A stretch of 26,819 nt of DNA from JAADDK01 sp964425415 (GCA_964425415.1 CAYRMJ010000007.1:1-26819); one strand, 5' to 3'. Shown: positions 7,934 to 16,665, counted from the stretch's first letter. A program made the numbers and translations. The notes: a model not told the origin generated them from the letters alone.

Positions 7934-8701
7934 CTAACTGTGTTTTGCATCATGAAGGTGTCTCAGAATTGAGGAAAAAATGTAGTGTCCATCTCCCCAC
8001 TCTCTATTCTTTCTCGTCCAGTCCGGATGCTGGTACCAGAAAAACGCGCGCTCTGGGTGTGGCATCATTCCGAACACGTTTCCATAAGAATTTACAACGG
8101 CGGCTATGTTGTTTATGGACCCATTTGGATTCCAAGGATATCTCACGATTCCCTCAGGAGAATCATATCTGAAAACTACCTGCTTCTGCTCTTCAATTGC
8201 TTCAATGACTTTTTCAGGAGCGATGAAACGGCCCTCAGCATGAGCCACCGGCAAAGTTATGTGATCCGGAGCGTTCACAGAAAACAACGTATCACTGATT
8301 TTTTTAAGATATGTCCACCTGCATTCAAATCTATTTGACTCGTTAACCGCAAGAGCCGCTTCAGGTACCTCGCTTATTCCATCCGTGCCCGGCAGCAATC
8401 CAAGCTCAATCAAAACCTGAAAGCCGTTGCATATTCCAATTATGGGCTTTTCAGACTCAACAAATTTTACAATGTCCTTCCACACCTTTGCTTTCAATCT
8501 TGCGGCGAATATCGCTCCTGCCCTCACGTAATCTCCCGCTGAAAAACCGCCCGGAATGAATAGCATATCGTAATTTTCCAACATGCCGGGCTGCAAATGA
8601 TTAATATGCACATATTCCGGCGCGAACCCCGACTCTTTCAACGCAATGTAACTCTCTTCCTCGCAGTTCGTTCCTTCCATCTGCAAAATTGCAACTCTCA
8701 T
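7934..8701 (-). CDS. purQ: Phosphoribosylformylglycinamidine synthase, glutaminase subunit PurQ
   Basis: The class I glutamine amidotransferase subunit of FGAM synthase; it releases ammonia from glutamine for PurL in the fourth step of purine synthesis. In the 255-residue chain the nucleophile Cys91 lies in GICNGFQVL, and the triad partners His215 and Glu217 in MMPHPERAFF. The oxyanion segment PGGFSAGDYVRAGA (50-63) is intact. ATG 8701 is preferred over GTG 8710 because GGTGA, which overlaps the purL stop, lies 5 nt upstream. It is the last gene of purS-purL-purQ, the usual order for the split complex of archaea and Gram-positive bacteria. Confidence 0.96.
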   Translation of the reverse strand: MRVAILQMEGTNCEEESYIALKESGFAPEYVHINHLQPGMLENYDMLFIPGGFSAGDYVRAGAIFAARLKAKVWKDIVKFVESEKPIIGICNGFQVLIELGLLPGTDGISEVPEAALAVNESNRFECRWTYLKKISDTLFSVNAPDHITLPVAHAEGRFIAPEKVIEAIEEQKQVVFRYDSPEGIVRYPWNPNGSINNIAAVVNSYGNVFGMMPHPERAFFWYQHPDWTRKNREWGDGHYIFSSILRHLHDAKHS

Positions 8702-8706
8702 TTTGC

Positions 8707-11010
8707 TCACCCTACATAATCTTTAATCGCGTTTTTCCACGCATTGTGCAGAGTTTGAATTCTCATATTCAAGAGCCATCTATCACCATCTCTGATCTTT
8801 AAAGCCGCGCCACCAACCTCACCTATCCTCACGCTGGGAACAATCTCCGAAAAATCGTGCTCATTTTCTGCGCGAACTTCGCAAATCCACCTTGTTGGAC
8901 TCTCTGAAAATAGCTTGAAATCAGAGCGCATGTGCCCTAAACCTCTGAGATTCACATCAACACCTATTTCCCCGCCAATGCTCATCTCTGCAAGGGCCAC
9001 TCCGATGCCACCATGAGAGACATCATGGCACGCTCTCACATAACCCTCATCAATGGCCATTAGAATTTTATTAGAAAGCATCTTGGTGTTATTCAAATCC
9101 ACTTTTGGAATGTTTGTGCTCTTTGCTCCAATTATGCGATAGTATTCACTGCCACCCATCTCTTCACCCGTGGAGCCCACTATGAATATTGGATTACCAG
9201 CCTTCTTGAAATCAGATGTAACAGTTTTTCTTATGTCTTCAACTATTCCTACAGCCATCAGAACCACGGTGGGCGGTATGTTCTTTCCGAAGGCTTCGTT
9301 GTAAAAACTTACATTTCCAGAGACATAGGGGATGCCCAGAATTCTGCCGGCATCGCCCAATCCTCTGCATGCCTCATGGAACTCGCCCATTATTTCCTCA
9401 CGCTCAGGATTTCCGAAATTCAACCCGTCAGAAAAGGCATGAGGTCGCGCTCCCACGGCCACCAAATTCCGCACCGCCTCATCCACCGTGTATAGAGAAC
9501 CCATGTACGGGTCAATCTTTGCAATCTGCGGATTTGCCACGGTGGTTATGGCAATGCCCTTCCATGAATCCTTCAAAGGTTTTAAAACAGCCGCATCTCC
9601 ATGGCCCTCATGACCCAATACACCATGCATGGGCTTGATAACCGTTCTGCCTTGAACTTCATGGTCATACTGCCTGATGATCCACTCTTTGCTTCCGATA
9701 TTTGGAGAGGATAGGAGCTTAAGAAGCGCATCTCTGTACTTGGGTTCTGGTGGTAGTTCTTGCATAATTTCAGATTTTTTTATTCTGTAAGGCCTGTCGT
9801 ATTCCACTCCTGCGGTGACGAACTCAATGGGCATGTTCATCACTTTCGCTCCATTCCAGAAAATCTCCAATTTTTTCTCGGAAACTGTACGGCCGATTAT
9901 GCTCATCTCAATGTCCCATTTCTCGCATAGCTCTCTAAGCTTTGGAATGTTTTCATCAAGAACTGCAAGAAGCATACGCTCCTGTGATTCACTTACCCAA
10001 ATTTCCCACGGAGCCATGTCTCGTTCCTTAAGAGGCACACGGTCAAGATGTATCTCTGCGCCAACACTTCCCGCATGGCACATCTCACCAACCACACTTC
10101 CCAAGCCGCCACCACCGAGGTCCTTCATACCGTATATTATGCCCATTTCATTTGCTTCAAGAACAAGATGTATTAGTGGCTCTTTCAGAATTGGATTGCC
10201 AAGCTGAACCGCCTGCTTCTCCTCCTCACTCTTCTCTGAGAGAACTTTGGATGCAAAATTTACTCCGTGAATTCCATCGCGTCCGGTTCTACCGCCAACA
10301 AGAACCAGATTCACTCCTGCACGATTTACTGCACTGCGCACTATTTTGTCCTTTCTTACAATTCCAAGACATCCTGCATTCACTAAAATGTTGTTCACAT
10401 AATCTTCATGAAAGTAGGTCATTCCAGCTACCGTCGGTATGCCAACTCTGTTTCCGTAATCTCGTATTCCTGAAACCACACCGTTAAGAAGATAGCGAGG
10501 ATGCTTGATTCCCGCATTCAGCTCCTTATTGTAATCTGGAGGACCGAAAAATAGAGGGTCCACCAATGCAATGGGTTTTGCACCCATGTTCAGCACATCT
10601 CTGATTATCCCTCCAACTCCTGTTGCAGCTCCGCCATAAGGTTCCACAGCACTTGGATGATTGTGGCTCTCAATTTTGAATACATAAGCGTATTCATCAT
10701 CAAACTCCACAACACCTGCATCATCCTGCATCACAATCATTGCTGACTTTGACTCTATGCCAAATATGTATTTCTTCAAAACCCTCTTGGATGATTTGTA
10801 AGAGCAGTGCTCGCTCCAGCCCTGCGCAATCGCATGAATCTCCAAATCAGTTGGCTCTCTTCCAAGCTCTCTGAAAAATCTCTGCAATTTTTTCATCTCA
10901 TCCAAGCTAAGTGCAAGGCCCATGCTCTCACTTATCTCAATAAGTTCCTCATCCTTCGCGTCCAGAATCGCTATTTCATAAACTTTGTCAAAAATTTTTC
11001 TTGCTTTCAT
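8707..11010 (-). CDS. purL: Phosphoribosylformylglycinamidine synthase, large subunit PurL (small type)
   Basis: The ATP-dependent synthase subunit converts FGAR plus ammonia to FGAM. Its 767 residues mark the small PurL type that needs separate PurS and PurQ, both encoded beside it. Visible motifs are WSEHCSYKSSK near residue 65-75, ESHNHPSAVEPYGGAATGVGG near 110-130, DLGGGGLGSVVGEM, PMHGVLGHEGHGDAAVLKP and HDVSHGGIGVALAEM. They mark the two AIRS-like halves with their nucleotide-binding glycine loops. The ATG overlaps the purS stop as ATGA, so translation is probably coupled. No frameshift or missing block is seen. Confidence 0.97.
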   Translation of the reverse strand: MKARKIFDKVYEIAILDAKDEELIEISESMGLALSLDEMKKLQRFFRELGREPTDLEIHAIAQGWSEHCSYKSSKRVLKKYIFGIESKSAMIVMQDDAGVVEFDDEYAYVFKIESHNHPSAVEPYGGAATGVGGIIRDVLNMGAKPIALVDPLFFGPPDYNKELNAGIKHPRYLLNGVVSGIRDYGNRVGIPTVAGMTYFHEDYVNNILVNAGCLGIVRKDKIVRSAVNRAGVNLVLVGGRTGRDGIHGVNFASKVLSEKSEEEKQAVQLGNPILKEPLIHLVLEANEMGIIYGMKDLGGGGLGSVVGEMCHAGSVGAEIHLDRVPLKERDMAPWEIWVSESQERMLLAVLDENIPKLRELCEKWDIEMSIIGRTVSEKKLEIFWNGAKVMNMPIEFVTAGVEYDRPYRIKKSEIMQELPPEPKYRDALLKLLSSPNIGSKEWIIRQYDHEVQGRTVIKPMHGVLGHEGHGDAAVLKPLKDSWKGIAITTVANPQIAKIDPYMGSLYTVDEAVRNLVAVGARPHAFSDGLNFGNPEREEIMGEFHEACRGLGDAGRILGIPYVSGNVSFYNEAFGKNIPPTVVLMAVGIVEDIRKTVTSDFKKAGNPIFIVGSTGEEMGGSEYYRIIGAKSTNIPKVDLNNTKMLSNKILMAIDEGYVRACHDVSHGGIGVALAEMSIGGEIGVDVNLRGLGHMRSDFKLFSESPTRWICEVRAENEHDFSEIVPSVRIGEVGGAALKIRDGDRWLLNMRIQTLHNAWKNAIKDYVG

Positions 11011-11243
11011 ACACGCTCAACCCTCACCTCATACTCATGAATTACTGGATTTACCAACAGTTTGTGGATTATGTCTTCCACCACACTCTCAGATTCTCCA
11101 TCTATGAGAATCTCATAGTATTTGGAAACTCTTACCTCTTTCACCGATTCAAATCCAAGAAGATTCAGAGAATGCTTTATGCTCTTGCCCTCTGGGTCAT
11201 CAATTCCTTCCTTCAATTTCACAATAACCGTTGCCTTCAGCAT
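11007..11243 (-). CDS. purS: Phosphoribosylformylglycinamidine synthase subunit PurS
   Basis: A 78-residue protein with the PurS fold pattern: beta strand KATVIVKLKEGIDDPEGKSI, the helix ending in LLGF, the strand KEVRVSKYYEILI, and a C-terminal strand YEVRVERV. It holds PurL and PurQ together and probably helps pass ammonia between them. It is the first gene of the purine operon and overlaps purL by four bases (ATGA). No Shine-Dalgarno motif precedes the ATG. A weak TATA-like TTAAGTAT at 11261-11268 on the minus strand could place a leaderless start here, a little closer than usual. The promoter region is divergent from guaB, pairing two purine transcription units back to back. Confidence 0.94.
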   Translation of the reverse strand: MLKATVIVKLKEGIDDPEGKSIKHSLNLLGFESVKEVRVSKYYEILIDGESESVVEDIIHKLLVNPVIHEYEVRVERV

Positions 11244-11315
11244 GGTTGAATATGGAATACATACTTAATGATTTGGCTCTGTAGGCGATTTGCAATCAAA
11301 GCATCATCAAAAAGA

Positions 11316-11322
11316 TTTAAAT
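11316..11322 (+). promoter_or_regulatory. TATA box of guaB
   Basis: TTTAAAT preceded by an A-rich stretch that could serve as BRE. Its centre is about 24 bp before the ATG at 11343, which has no Shine-Dalgarno motif; a leaderless transcript is likely. Confidence 0.55.
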
Positions 11323-11342
11323 TACCGATTCGCTTTTCACCT

Positions 11343-12791
11343 ATGTTTGAAGAGAAGATAAGAAACGCTGAAGAGGGACTCACCTTTGACGACGTTCTCC
11401 TGATTCCTGCGAGAACTCCTGTGGAGCCCAAAGAGGTTGTTGTTGAGAGCAAAATAACAAGAAACATCAGAATCAAGGTACCCATTTTATCATCGCCCAT
11501 GGACACGGTCACCGAGGACAGAATGGCCATCGCCATGGCAGAATTCGGTGCACTGGGAATAATTCACCGCAACATGAGCGTGGACATGCAGGTGAGCATG
11601 GTCAGAAATGTGAAGAGAGAGGAGAGCCTGATAATAAGAGAGTTGCACACCATATCTCCTGACACGCCGGTGGGTGAGGCGGAAGCTTTGATGCGGAGAA
11701 ACAAAATAGCGGGACTTCCTGTTGTGGAGGATGGTAAGCTTGTGGGAATTTTAACAAACAGGGACATTCGCTTCTACAGAGGGGAGAAAATAAAGGTGAG
11801 CGAACTGATGACCAAGGACGTTATAACTGCAGATGAGGGCATAGCGATAGAGGACGCAATCAAAATAATGCATAAGCACCGTATAGAGAAGCTTCCAATA
11901 GTGAAGGATGGAAAACTCGTGGGACTGATAACTGCGAAGGACATACTCAAGAGGGAGATGTACCCTGACGCATCTCGGGATTCTGATGGAAGATTGCTGG
12001 TGGGCGCGGCTGTGGGGCCATTTGACATTGAGCGAGCAAAGAGGCTTGAAGGCGCGGAGGTGGATGTAATTGTAGTTGACACGGCGCATGCGCACAACGA
12101 GAAGGTTATGAAAAGCATAGGTAGAATGAGAAAGGAAGTGGGCGTGGACATAATCGCAGGCAACCTTGCAACCAGAGAAGCGGCAGAGGATCTAATATCA
12201 TTGGAAGTGGATGCACTTCGTGTGGGAATAGGCCCTGGCTCAATATGCACCACCCGCGTTGTTGCGGGGATAGGCGTGCCCCAGATAACTGCCATTGCGA
12301 GAACTGCGGATGTGGCGAAGGAGCATAGAATACCCGTGATTGCAGATGGGGGAATAAGGTACTCAGGAGACATTGTGAAGGCCATTGCGGCGGGGGCCAG
12401 CGGAGTCATGCTTGGCTCTCTCCTTGCGGGCACGGAAGAATCACCCGGACGAGAGATAATAATCGGCGGGCGCAAGTTCAAAGTTTACCGTGGCATGGGC
12501 TCGCTGGGCGTGTTGCAGCAGGGAATATCGGATAGGTACGGAAAGATTGGAAAGGGAAAAGCGGTGCCTGAAGGAGTTGAAGCGGCAGTGCCGTTCAAGG
12601 GCCGTGTGAGCGAGGTACTCGCACAGCTGGTAGGAGGCATGCGCTCAGGCATGGGCTACGTGGGCGCGAGAAATGTGGAGGAGCTGAAGAGCAAGGGAAG
12701 GTTCATAAGAATAACCTCCGCTGGACTGAAGGAGAGCCACCCTCACGATGTGAACATAATCGCAGAGGCTCCAAATTACCCCATGAGTTGA
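11343..12791 (+). CDS. guaB: Inosine-5'-monophosphate dehydrogenase
   Basis: NAD-dependent oxidation of IMP to XMP, the committed step to GMP. The 482-residue protein starts FEEKIRNAEEGLTFDDVLLIP, the classic IMPDH N-terminus, so ATG 11343 is chosen over upstream codons. Two CBS motifs forming a Bateman domain lie at about 100-207. The catalytic Cys302 is in GPGSICTTRVVAGIGVPQ, followed by the phosphate site IADGGIRYSGD and the flap region GMGSLGVLQQG. The base composition is visibly more GC-rich than in the genes beyond 17500, as in the purSLQ block. The next gene begins one base after the TGA stop, so the two are surely co-transcribed. Confidence 0.98.
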   Translation: MFEEKIRNAEEGLTFDDVLLIPARTPVEPKEVVVESKITRNIRIKVPILSSPMDTVTEDRMAIAMAEFGALGIIHRNMSVDMQVSMVRNVKREESLIIRELHTISPDTPVGEAEALMRRNKIAGLPVVEDGKLVGILTNRDIRFYRGEKIKVSELMTKDVITADEGIAIEDAIKIMHKHRIEKLPIVKDGKLVGLITAKDILKREMYPDASRDSDGRLLVGAAVGPFDIERAKRLEGAEVDVIVVDTAHAHNEKVMKSIGRMRKEVGVDIIAGNLATREAAEDLISLEVDALRVGIGPGSICTTRVVAGIGVPQITAIARTADVAKEHRIPVIADGGIRYSGDIVKAIAAGASGVMLGSLLAGTEESPGREIIIGGRKFKVYRGMGSLGVLQQGISDRYGKIGKGKAVPEGVEAAVPFKGRVSEVLAQLVGGMRSGMGYVGARNVEELKSKGRFIRITSAGLKESHPHDVNIIAEAPNYPMS

Positions 12792-12792
12792 A

Positions 12793-13818
12793 ATGATACT
12801 CCCGAATTACAGAAACAGCGTGTACAACGTCCCGCACACGGTGTTGAAATCCTTTGGAATCAGCGGGCCATCTTTGCAAGAGGTTGGCGCTTTGGACAAT
12901 GACAGGATAGTTTTGATTCTCATTGATGCACTGGGAATGAATCTGCATCATCGGTGTTTCAGCGAGTTTGAAGCCTTCACGACTCTCACATCTGTGTTTC
13001 CAAGCACCACCGCTGCCGCCATAACCACAGTATTCACGGGCCTATCTCCCAAGGAGCACGGAATTCTGGAATGGTACATGTACTGGGAAAAGTATGGAGA
13101 CATAATCAAGACCATACCCTTCTCCCCGAAAAAATCAAACGAAACTGATGAGCTTGAGAGAATGGGTTATTCCCCTGAAGAGCTATTCGCTCTGCCCACA
13201 ATATTTGGGATATTGAACGAGAAAAATATAACCACAATGGCACACATAAGGGAGGATTATCTCAATTCCATGTATTCGCGTTTCATGCTGAGAGAAACTG
13301 AAAAAATAGGGTTCCGCACCCTAGACGAAATTCCACGCCTCATCCGCAAAGACACGGAGGATTTCATTTATGTTTACATTGACGATATTGACATTGCACA
13401 GCACAGGTACGGTCCCAGCTCCGCAAAAGTGTGCGAAGTTGCCAAAAAAATAAAAATAATACTGAGGGAAATGAAAAAAGCGAGCACGAGTTTCATAATC
13501 ACCGCCGACCACGGGCAAACAGAGATAAAGAAAATGAAGAAATTGAAGGTGGAAAACTGCAAAATAGGTGGTTCTCCAAGGGACATGTTTCTTTACTGTG
13601 AGCACATTCCAGATGAGAATTTCATAGATAGACGCAGAATTCTGGAACTTCTTGGACCGGGCGAGGAGAATGTGAACCTATCTCATCGGGTACCAGAGAG
13701 AATAATACTACCCGAAGAAAACACGGGGATTTGGCACGAGGATTTTGATGTGCGGGGGCTGCACGGAGGTATGACCGAGGACGAGATGTTGGTTCCTTTG
13801 ATCATTTTTGAGAGATGA
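12793..13818 (+). CDS. Alkaline-phosphatase-superfamily phosphodiesterase / nucleotide pyrophosphatase-like protein
   Basis: A 341-residue protein with the metal-binding pattern of the type I phosphodiesterase/nucleotide pyrophosphatase branch of the alkaline phosphatase superfamily. Asp45 is in LILIDALG. A Thr nucleophile (72 or 73) is in FPSTTAAA. An Asp/His pair is in DDIDIAQHRYG (197-207), DHGQ is at 239-242, and His324 is in GLHGG. There is no signal peptide or membrane helix, so it should be cytoplasmic. The start codon lies one base after guaB ends, which suggests a job linked to nucleotide metabolism, such as cleaving a nucleotide or phosphodiester. The substrate is unknown. Confidence 0.85.
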   Translation: MILPNYRNSVYNVPHTVLKSFGISGPSLQEVGALDNDRIVLILIDALGMNLHHRCFSEFEAFTTLTSVFPSTTAAAITTVFTGLSPKEHGILEWYMYWEKYGDIIKTIPFSPKKSNETDELERMGYSPEELFALPTIFGILNEKNITTMAHIREDYLNSMYSRFMLRETEKIGFRTLDEIPRLIRKDTEDFIYVYIDDIDIAQHRYGPSSAKVCEVAKKIKIILREMKKASTSFIITADHGQTEIKKMKKLKVENCKIGGSPRDMFLYCEHIPDENFIDRRRILELLGPGEENVNLSHRVPERIILPEENTGIWHEDFDVRGLHGGMTEDEMLVPLIIFER

Positions 13819-13824
13819 AAAAGG

Positions 13825-13830
13825 TTTATC
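13825..13830 (+). promoter_or_regulatory. TATA box of the membrane protein / wHTH pair
   Basis: TTTATC followed by TTAATT; the centre is about 25 bp before ATG 13852. No Shine-Dalgarno motif is seen between, so the first gene is probably leaderless. The box begins seven bases after the phosphodiesterase stop. Confidence 0.5.
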
Positions 13831-13851
13831 TTAATTAGGGCATTCCCATCT

Positions 13852-14112
13852 ATGTTCATCAACGATGTGCTTGCAGGAATGGTTGTAATTTTATCAGCAT
13901 TGTTCACGGTAATTGGATGCATCGGATACATAAGGTACCGCATAAAAGCAATGTTGATGACCACAATAGCGTTCATTACTTTTTTGGCAGCTTCTTTGAT
14001 GTACACCCTCAACTCTCTGCAAATTCTATCATTCAACACGACGACTCTTCTCCTATGCTCAGATATTGTAATTCTAATATTTTTATATTTAACAATCACG
14101 GTAAAAGGGTGA
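13852..14112 (+). CDS. Small three-helix membrane protein, unknown function
   Basis: An 86-residue protein that is almost all membrane: hydrophobic segments at about 7-27, 34-54 and 61-83 with Arg/Lys-rich YIRYRIK in the first loop. I do not recognise a family. It is probably a real gene: it has its own TATA box at leaderless distance, and its stop codon lies within the GGTGA ribosome-binding site of the following transcription regulator, four bases before that gene's ATG. The pairing suggests a membrane component linked to the regulator, a common arrangement in archaea whose mechanism is not known here. Confidence 0.7.
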   Translation: MFINDVLAGMVVILSALFTVIGCIGYIRYRIKAMLMTTIAFITFLAASLMYTLNSLQILSFNTTTLLLCSDIVILIFLYLTITVKG

Positions 14113-14116
14113 ATAG

Positions 14117-14626
14117 ATGGAGGAACTGGACACCAGAAAGAGGATATACGAGGAAATTGTCATGAATCCCGGACTTCATTTTAGAGAGCTAATGAAGAGG
14201 CTCAATATTCCTGTGGGAATGTTAGAGTATCATCTCCACATTCTGGAGAGAGATGGGCTAATCATCTCAAAGCAGGAGGGAAAGTACAGAAGATACTTTG
14301 CTAACACTCACATGAGCAGGGAGGAGCGGCGTGTGGTGGCGCATCTGAGGGGTGAAATTCAAAGAAAAATAGTCATCTACCTTCTTGAGAATGGAAAAAG
14401 CAGGCATGGAGATATTTCGCAGGGCACGGGAATAAAACCGTCTCTTCTTTCTTATCATCTAAAAAAGCTGGTTGATGGAGGAATTTTGATAAAAGAGAAC
14501 GCAGGGCGCGAGAGCTTTTACTATGTGAAAAACGAAGAGCTTGTGACAGCGATACTGATAAAATATAGAAAATCTTTCATTGATTCTCTGGTGGACAATT
14601 TTGTGAGCTGGTATCTTTCAAATTGA
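14117..14626 (+). CDS. Transcription regulator with two tandem winged-helix (ArsR/MarR-like) domains
   Basis: A 169-residue DNA-binding protein. Residues about 5-65 form one winged helix with recognition helix VGMLEYHLHILERDGLI and wing KQEGKYRRYF. Residues about 78-140 form a second with PSLLSYHLKKLVDGGIL and wing ENAGRESFYYV. The paired xxLxYHLxxLxxxGL signatures are typical of the tandem wHTH regulators abundant in Thermoplasmatota and other Euryarchaeota. There is no ligand domain or cysteine cluster. GGTGA at 14108-14112 stands four bases before the ATG, and the gene is co-transcribed with the membrane protein. The target is unknown; autoregulation or a membrane signal is conjecture. Its last 50 bp overlap the opposing hypothetical gene. 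Confidence 0.88.
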   Translation: MEELDTRKRIYEEIVMNPGLHFRELMKRLNIPVGMLEYHLHILERDGLIISKQEGKYRRYFANTHMSREERRVVAHLRGEIQRKIVIYLLENGKSRHGDISQGTGIKPSLLSYHLKKLVDGGILIKENAGRESFYYVKNEELVTAILIKYRKSFIDSLVDNFVSWYLSN

Positions 14627-14909
14627 GAAGGTCATATAGTGAGACTGCGCATTTTCCGTTCCATATCTCTCTATCATCTTTCACCTCTGATTTTATTAAG
14701 AGATACCTTCCCTTTTGCTTTAAAGGAATTATAAAAAATTCTTCTGTTCCGTTGGATGTTCTAAGAATTAACTTAGTCTTATTTTCGCTCCTTCTTCCAG
14801 TTTCAGGGTCCAAATATTCGTACCTTACAAAACTTCCAAAATCCACGAGATTTCTTACTTCTACCTTTCCCTTCTTTGATACCGTTTTAACGCTCTCTGG
14901 ATAGCACAT
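14577..14909 (-). CDS. Hypothetical protein, 110 residues
   Basis: A small soluble protein, not recognised. It alternates short charged strands (KGKVEVRNLV, FVRYEYLDPETGRR, TKLILRTSNGTEEFFIIPL, RYLLIKSEVKDDREIW), which suggests a small beta-barrel or sandwich, and its tail has one Cys near the end. Evidence that it is real: balanced charge, a TATA-like AAATATAT on the minus strand at 14927-14934 about 22 bp before the ATG, and a size that fills the gap between two genes. Against it: a 50-bp overlap with the 3' end of the regulator gene and no known homologue I can name. The opposite-strand frame here is Phe/Ser/Leu-rich and looks like a shadow. Confidence 0.6.
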   Translation of the reverse strand: MCYPESVKTVSKKGKVEVRNLVDFGSFVRYEYLDPETGRRSENKTKLILRTSNGTEEFFIIPLKQKGRYLLIKSEVKDDREIWNGKCAVSLYDLLNLKDTSSQNCPPENQ

Positions 14910-14932
14910 AATGGAAAATGTAAAAAATATAT

Positions 14933-16606
14933 TTACTCTTTTTCGCTGAGTTCTTTTATTATCCGATTCACTATCTCCTCGCTTTTGTTTCTAACCTCTG
15001 ACACAAGCTCTGCTGCCTCACTTTTCACCTTATCCGCGTATTTTTCATCCTTAAGTCCTGAGAGATTTATAAGCACATTCAAATACGCTGCGTATGCTGC
15101 CGCGTGGGCGGTAAGTGCTGCCACTCCTGCATCGCTCAGCGCATTTTTGTTTCCTTTAAAGCTCAGAGAGTTGGCAAGCTCCAAAATTTCAGGTGTGCTT
15201 CTAAGTGTTTCCAGTGGCACTTCAATTGCTCTCTTGGTGGCCTTTTCAATCTCTAACTCCCTTATTCTCTTCTCCTCTTCACTTTTCTTAGGAAGTCTGA
15301 AAGCGGCCATGAATGCGTCAAAAGCCTCTGTGTCTTTATCAATCAGCGTAATAAATTTGTCCTTCAAAGCCTGAGCTCTAAGGCCTATGGAAATCATATC
15401 ATTCCAAACATCTTTGTATTTCCTCTTTCCGTAAGTGAGATTGGCAACCATGGAGCAGAGAGATGCTCCTAATGCTCCGTTCAGCGCTGCCACACTGCCC
15501 CCACCCGGCGCCGGTGAATCCCGCGAGAGTTCATCTGCAAAATCTTTGAGAGATAAATTCACAAGCTTTGGCTTTGCTTCCATTTTCTCAATTTTGTATT
15601 CAATAACCTTCTCATCAGGATCAAACGGCGCTACCTCATTCAATCCCAAAGAGAGAATGGCAGCATGCACTATGTCACGTTCAGGAATCGCCGTGCTTTT
15701 GCCCTGTTTCTCCAAGAAATGTCTGCCAACATCCAGCATGGCTTCAAGGGGTATCAATCCCACAATCTCGCTTCCAGTAACTCTCAAACCTATTTTCTCC
15801 GCTTCTTCCGATGCAACTTCAAATACCTTCCAAAGCGGTGTTTCGTGGAAATTTGTCAGATTTATGGATATCTGCGCACGTTTGTACTCGTCTATGTACC
15901 AGCCAATAGCTTTCACATTTTTTAGCCTTCCCGGAACTTGAATTTTAGTTCCATCTTCCTGCTTTTTTTTGTATCCTTTTTCTCGTATTACTTTGGCTAT
16001 TTTGTGTGCAAGCTTTTTATCTGTGGTGTTTAAGTTTATGTTATAGGCTATCAAAAAATCCCTCGCGCCTATAACAGTAGCACCTGTTTTAGCAATCTTT
16101 TCGTTCCACTCTGACGGTCCATAATCAGGTTTCCAGCGCTCATCTGCAAGCTTATCTTTCAGAGCTTCGTACTCTCCAGCTCGTATATCAGCAAGATTTT
16201 TTCTATAATCTGCAGTTGCCGCGTACTCATAGAGATAAACGGGAATGCCCAACTCTTCGCCAACCCGCTCTCCAAGCTTCTTTGCAAGCTCCACGCACTC
16301 GTCCATGGTTACTCCTCTAACTGGAACAAATGGACAAACATCCGTGGCACCCATTCTAGGATGCGCACCCTTATGATTTCTCATGTCAATTAACTCGGAT
16401 GCTTTTTTAATTGCTCTGAAAGCAGCCTCAAGAACCGCCTCCGGAGCACCCACAAAGGTCATCACCGTTCTATTGGTAGCCTCCCCAGGATCCACATCAA
16501 GTAAATACACATTTTCTGTGCTTTTTATAGCCTCTGCAATCTCTTCAATCACTTTAGCATTTTTTCCCTCACTGAAATTTGGAACACACTCAACAATTCT
16601 ATCCAT
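14933..16606 (-). CDS. ftcD: Bifunctional glutamate formiminotransferase / formiminotetrahydrofolate cyclodeaminase
   Basis: The protein moves a formimino group from formiminoglutamate to tetrahydrofolate, then cyclises it to methenyl-THF and ammonia. The 557 residues include both units. The transferase (about 1-300) has VPNFSEGKN at 8-16 and RNHKGAHPRMGATDVCPF, whose His82 matches the catalytic His numbering of the mammalian enzyme. The cyclodeaminase (about 350-555) starts with the SPAPGGGSVAALNGALGAS motif. ATG 16606 is chosen because GGTGA at 16612-16616 is five bases upstream; ATG 16627 would add seven unfamiliar residues. It stands alone with no histidine-degradation genes next to it, so the physiological formimino donor is uncertain. 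It may feed one-carbon units to purine synthesis, which is only an inference from the neighbouring pur genes. Confidence 0.93.
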   Translation of the reverse strand: MDRIVECVPNFSEGKNAKVIEEIAEAIKSTENVYLLDVDPGEATNRTVMTFVGAPEAVLEAAFRAIKKASELIDMRNHKGAHPRMGATDVCPFVPVRGVTMDECVELAKKLGERVGEELGIPVYLYEYAATADYRKNLADIRAGEYEALKDKLADERWKPDYGPSEWNEKIAKTGATVIGARDFLIAYNINLNTTDKKLAHKIAKVIREKGYKKKQEDGTKIQVPGRLKNVKAIGWYIDEYKRAQISINLTNFHETPLWKVFEVASEEAEKIGLRVTGSEIVGLIPLEAMLDVGRHFLEKQGKSTAIPERDIVHAAILSLGLNEVAPFDPDEKVIEYKIEKMEAKPKLVNLSLKDFADELSRDSPAPGGGSVAALNGALGASLCSMVANLTYGKRKYKDVWNDMISIGLRAQALKDKFITLIDKDTEAFDAFMAAFRLPKKSEEEKRIRELEIEKATKRAIEVPLETLRSTPEILELANSLSFKGNKNALSDAGVAALTAHAAAYAAYLNVLINLSGLKDEKYADKVKSEAAELVSEVRNKSEEIVNRIIKELSEKE

Positions 16607-16665
16607 ACTCATCACCTTACGGGGCATGGCAAACTCATAATTTAATGATTTGGCACGCTGGAAAG

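Noticed and set aside
11774..12481. Long open frame (235 codons) on the minus strand inside guaB
   Set aside because: It is Ser/Thr/Pro/Ile-rich, has no promoter or ribosome-binding site, and lies wholly opposite a certain IMP dehydrogenase gene; it is a shadow of GC-rich codon use.
14623..14904. Plus-strand frame of 93 codons opposite the 110-residue hypothetical gene
   Set aside because: Phe/Ser/Leu-rich composition typical of an antisense frame and no convincing start signal; the minus-strand protein is better balanced and has a TATA-like box.
15435..15941. 168-codon plus-strand frame inside ftcD
   Set aside because: Antisense to a well-conserved enzyme, Ser/Phe-rich, no start signals.
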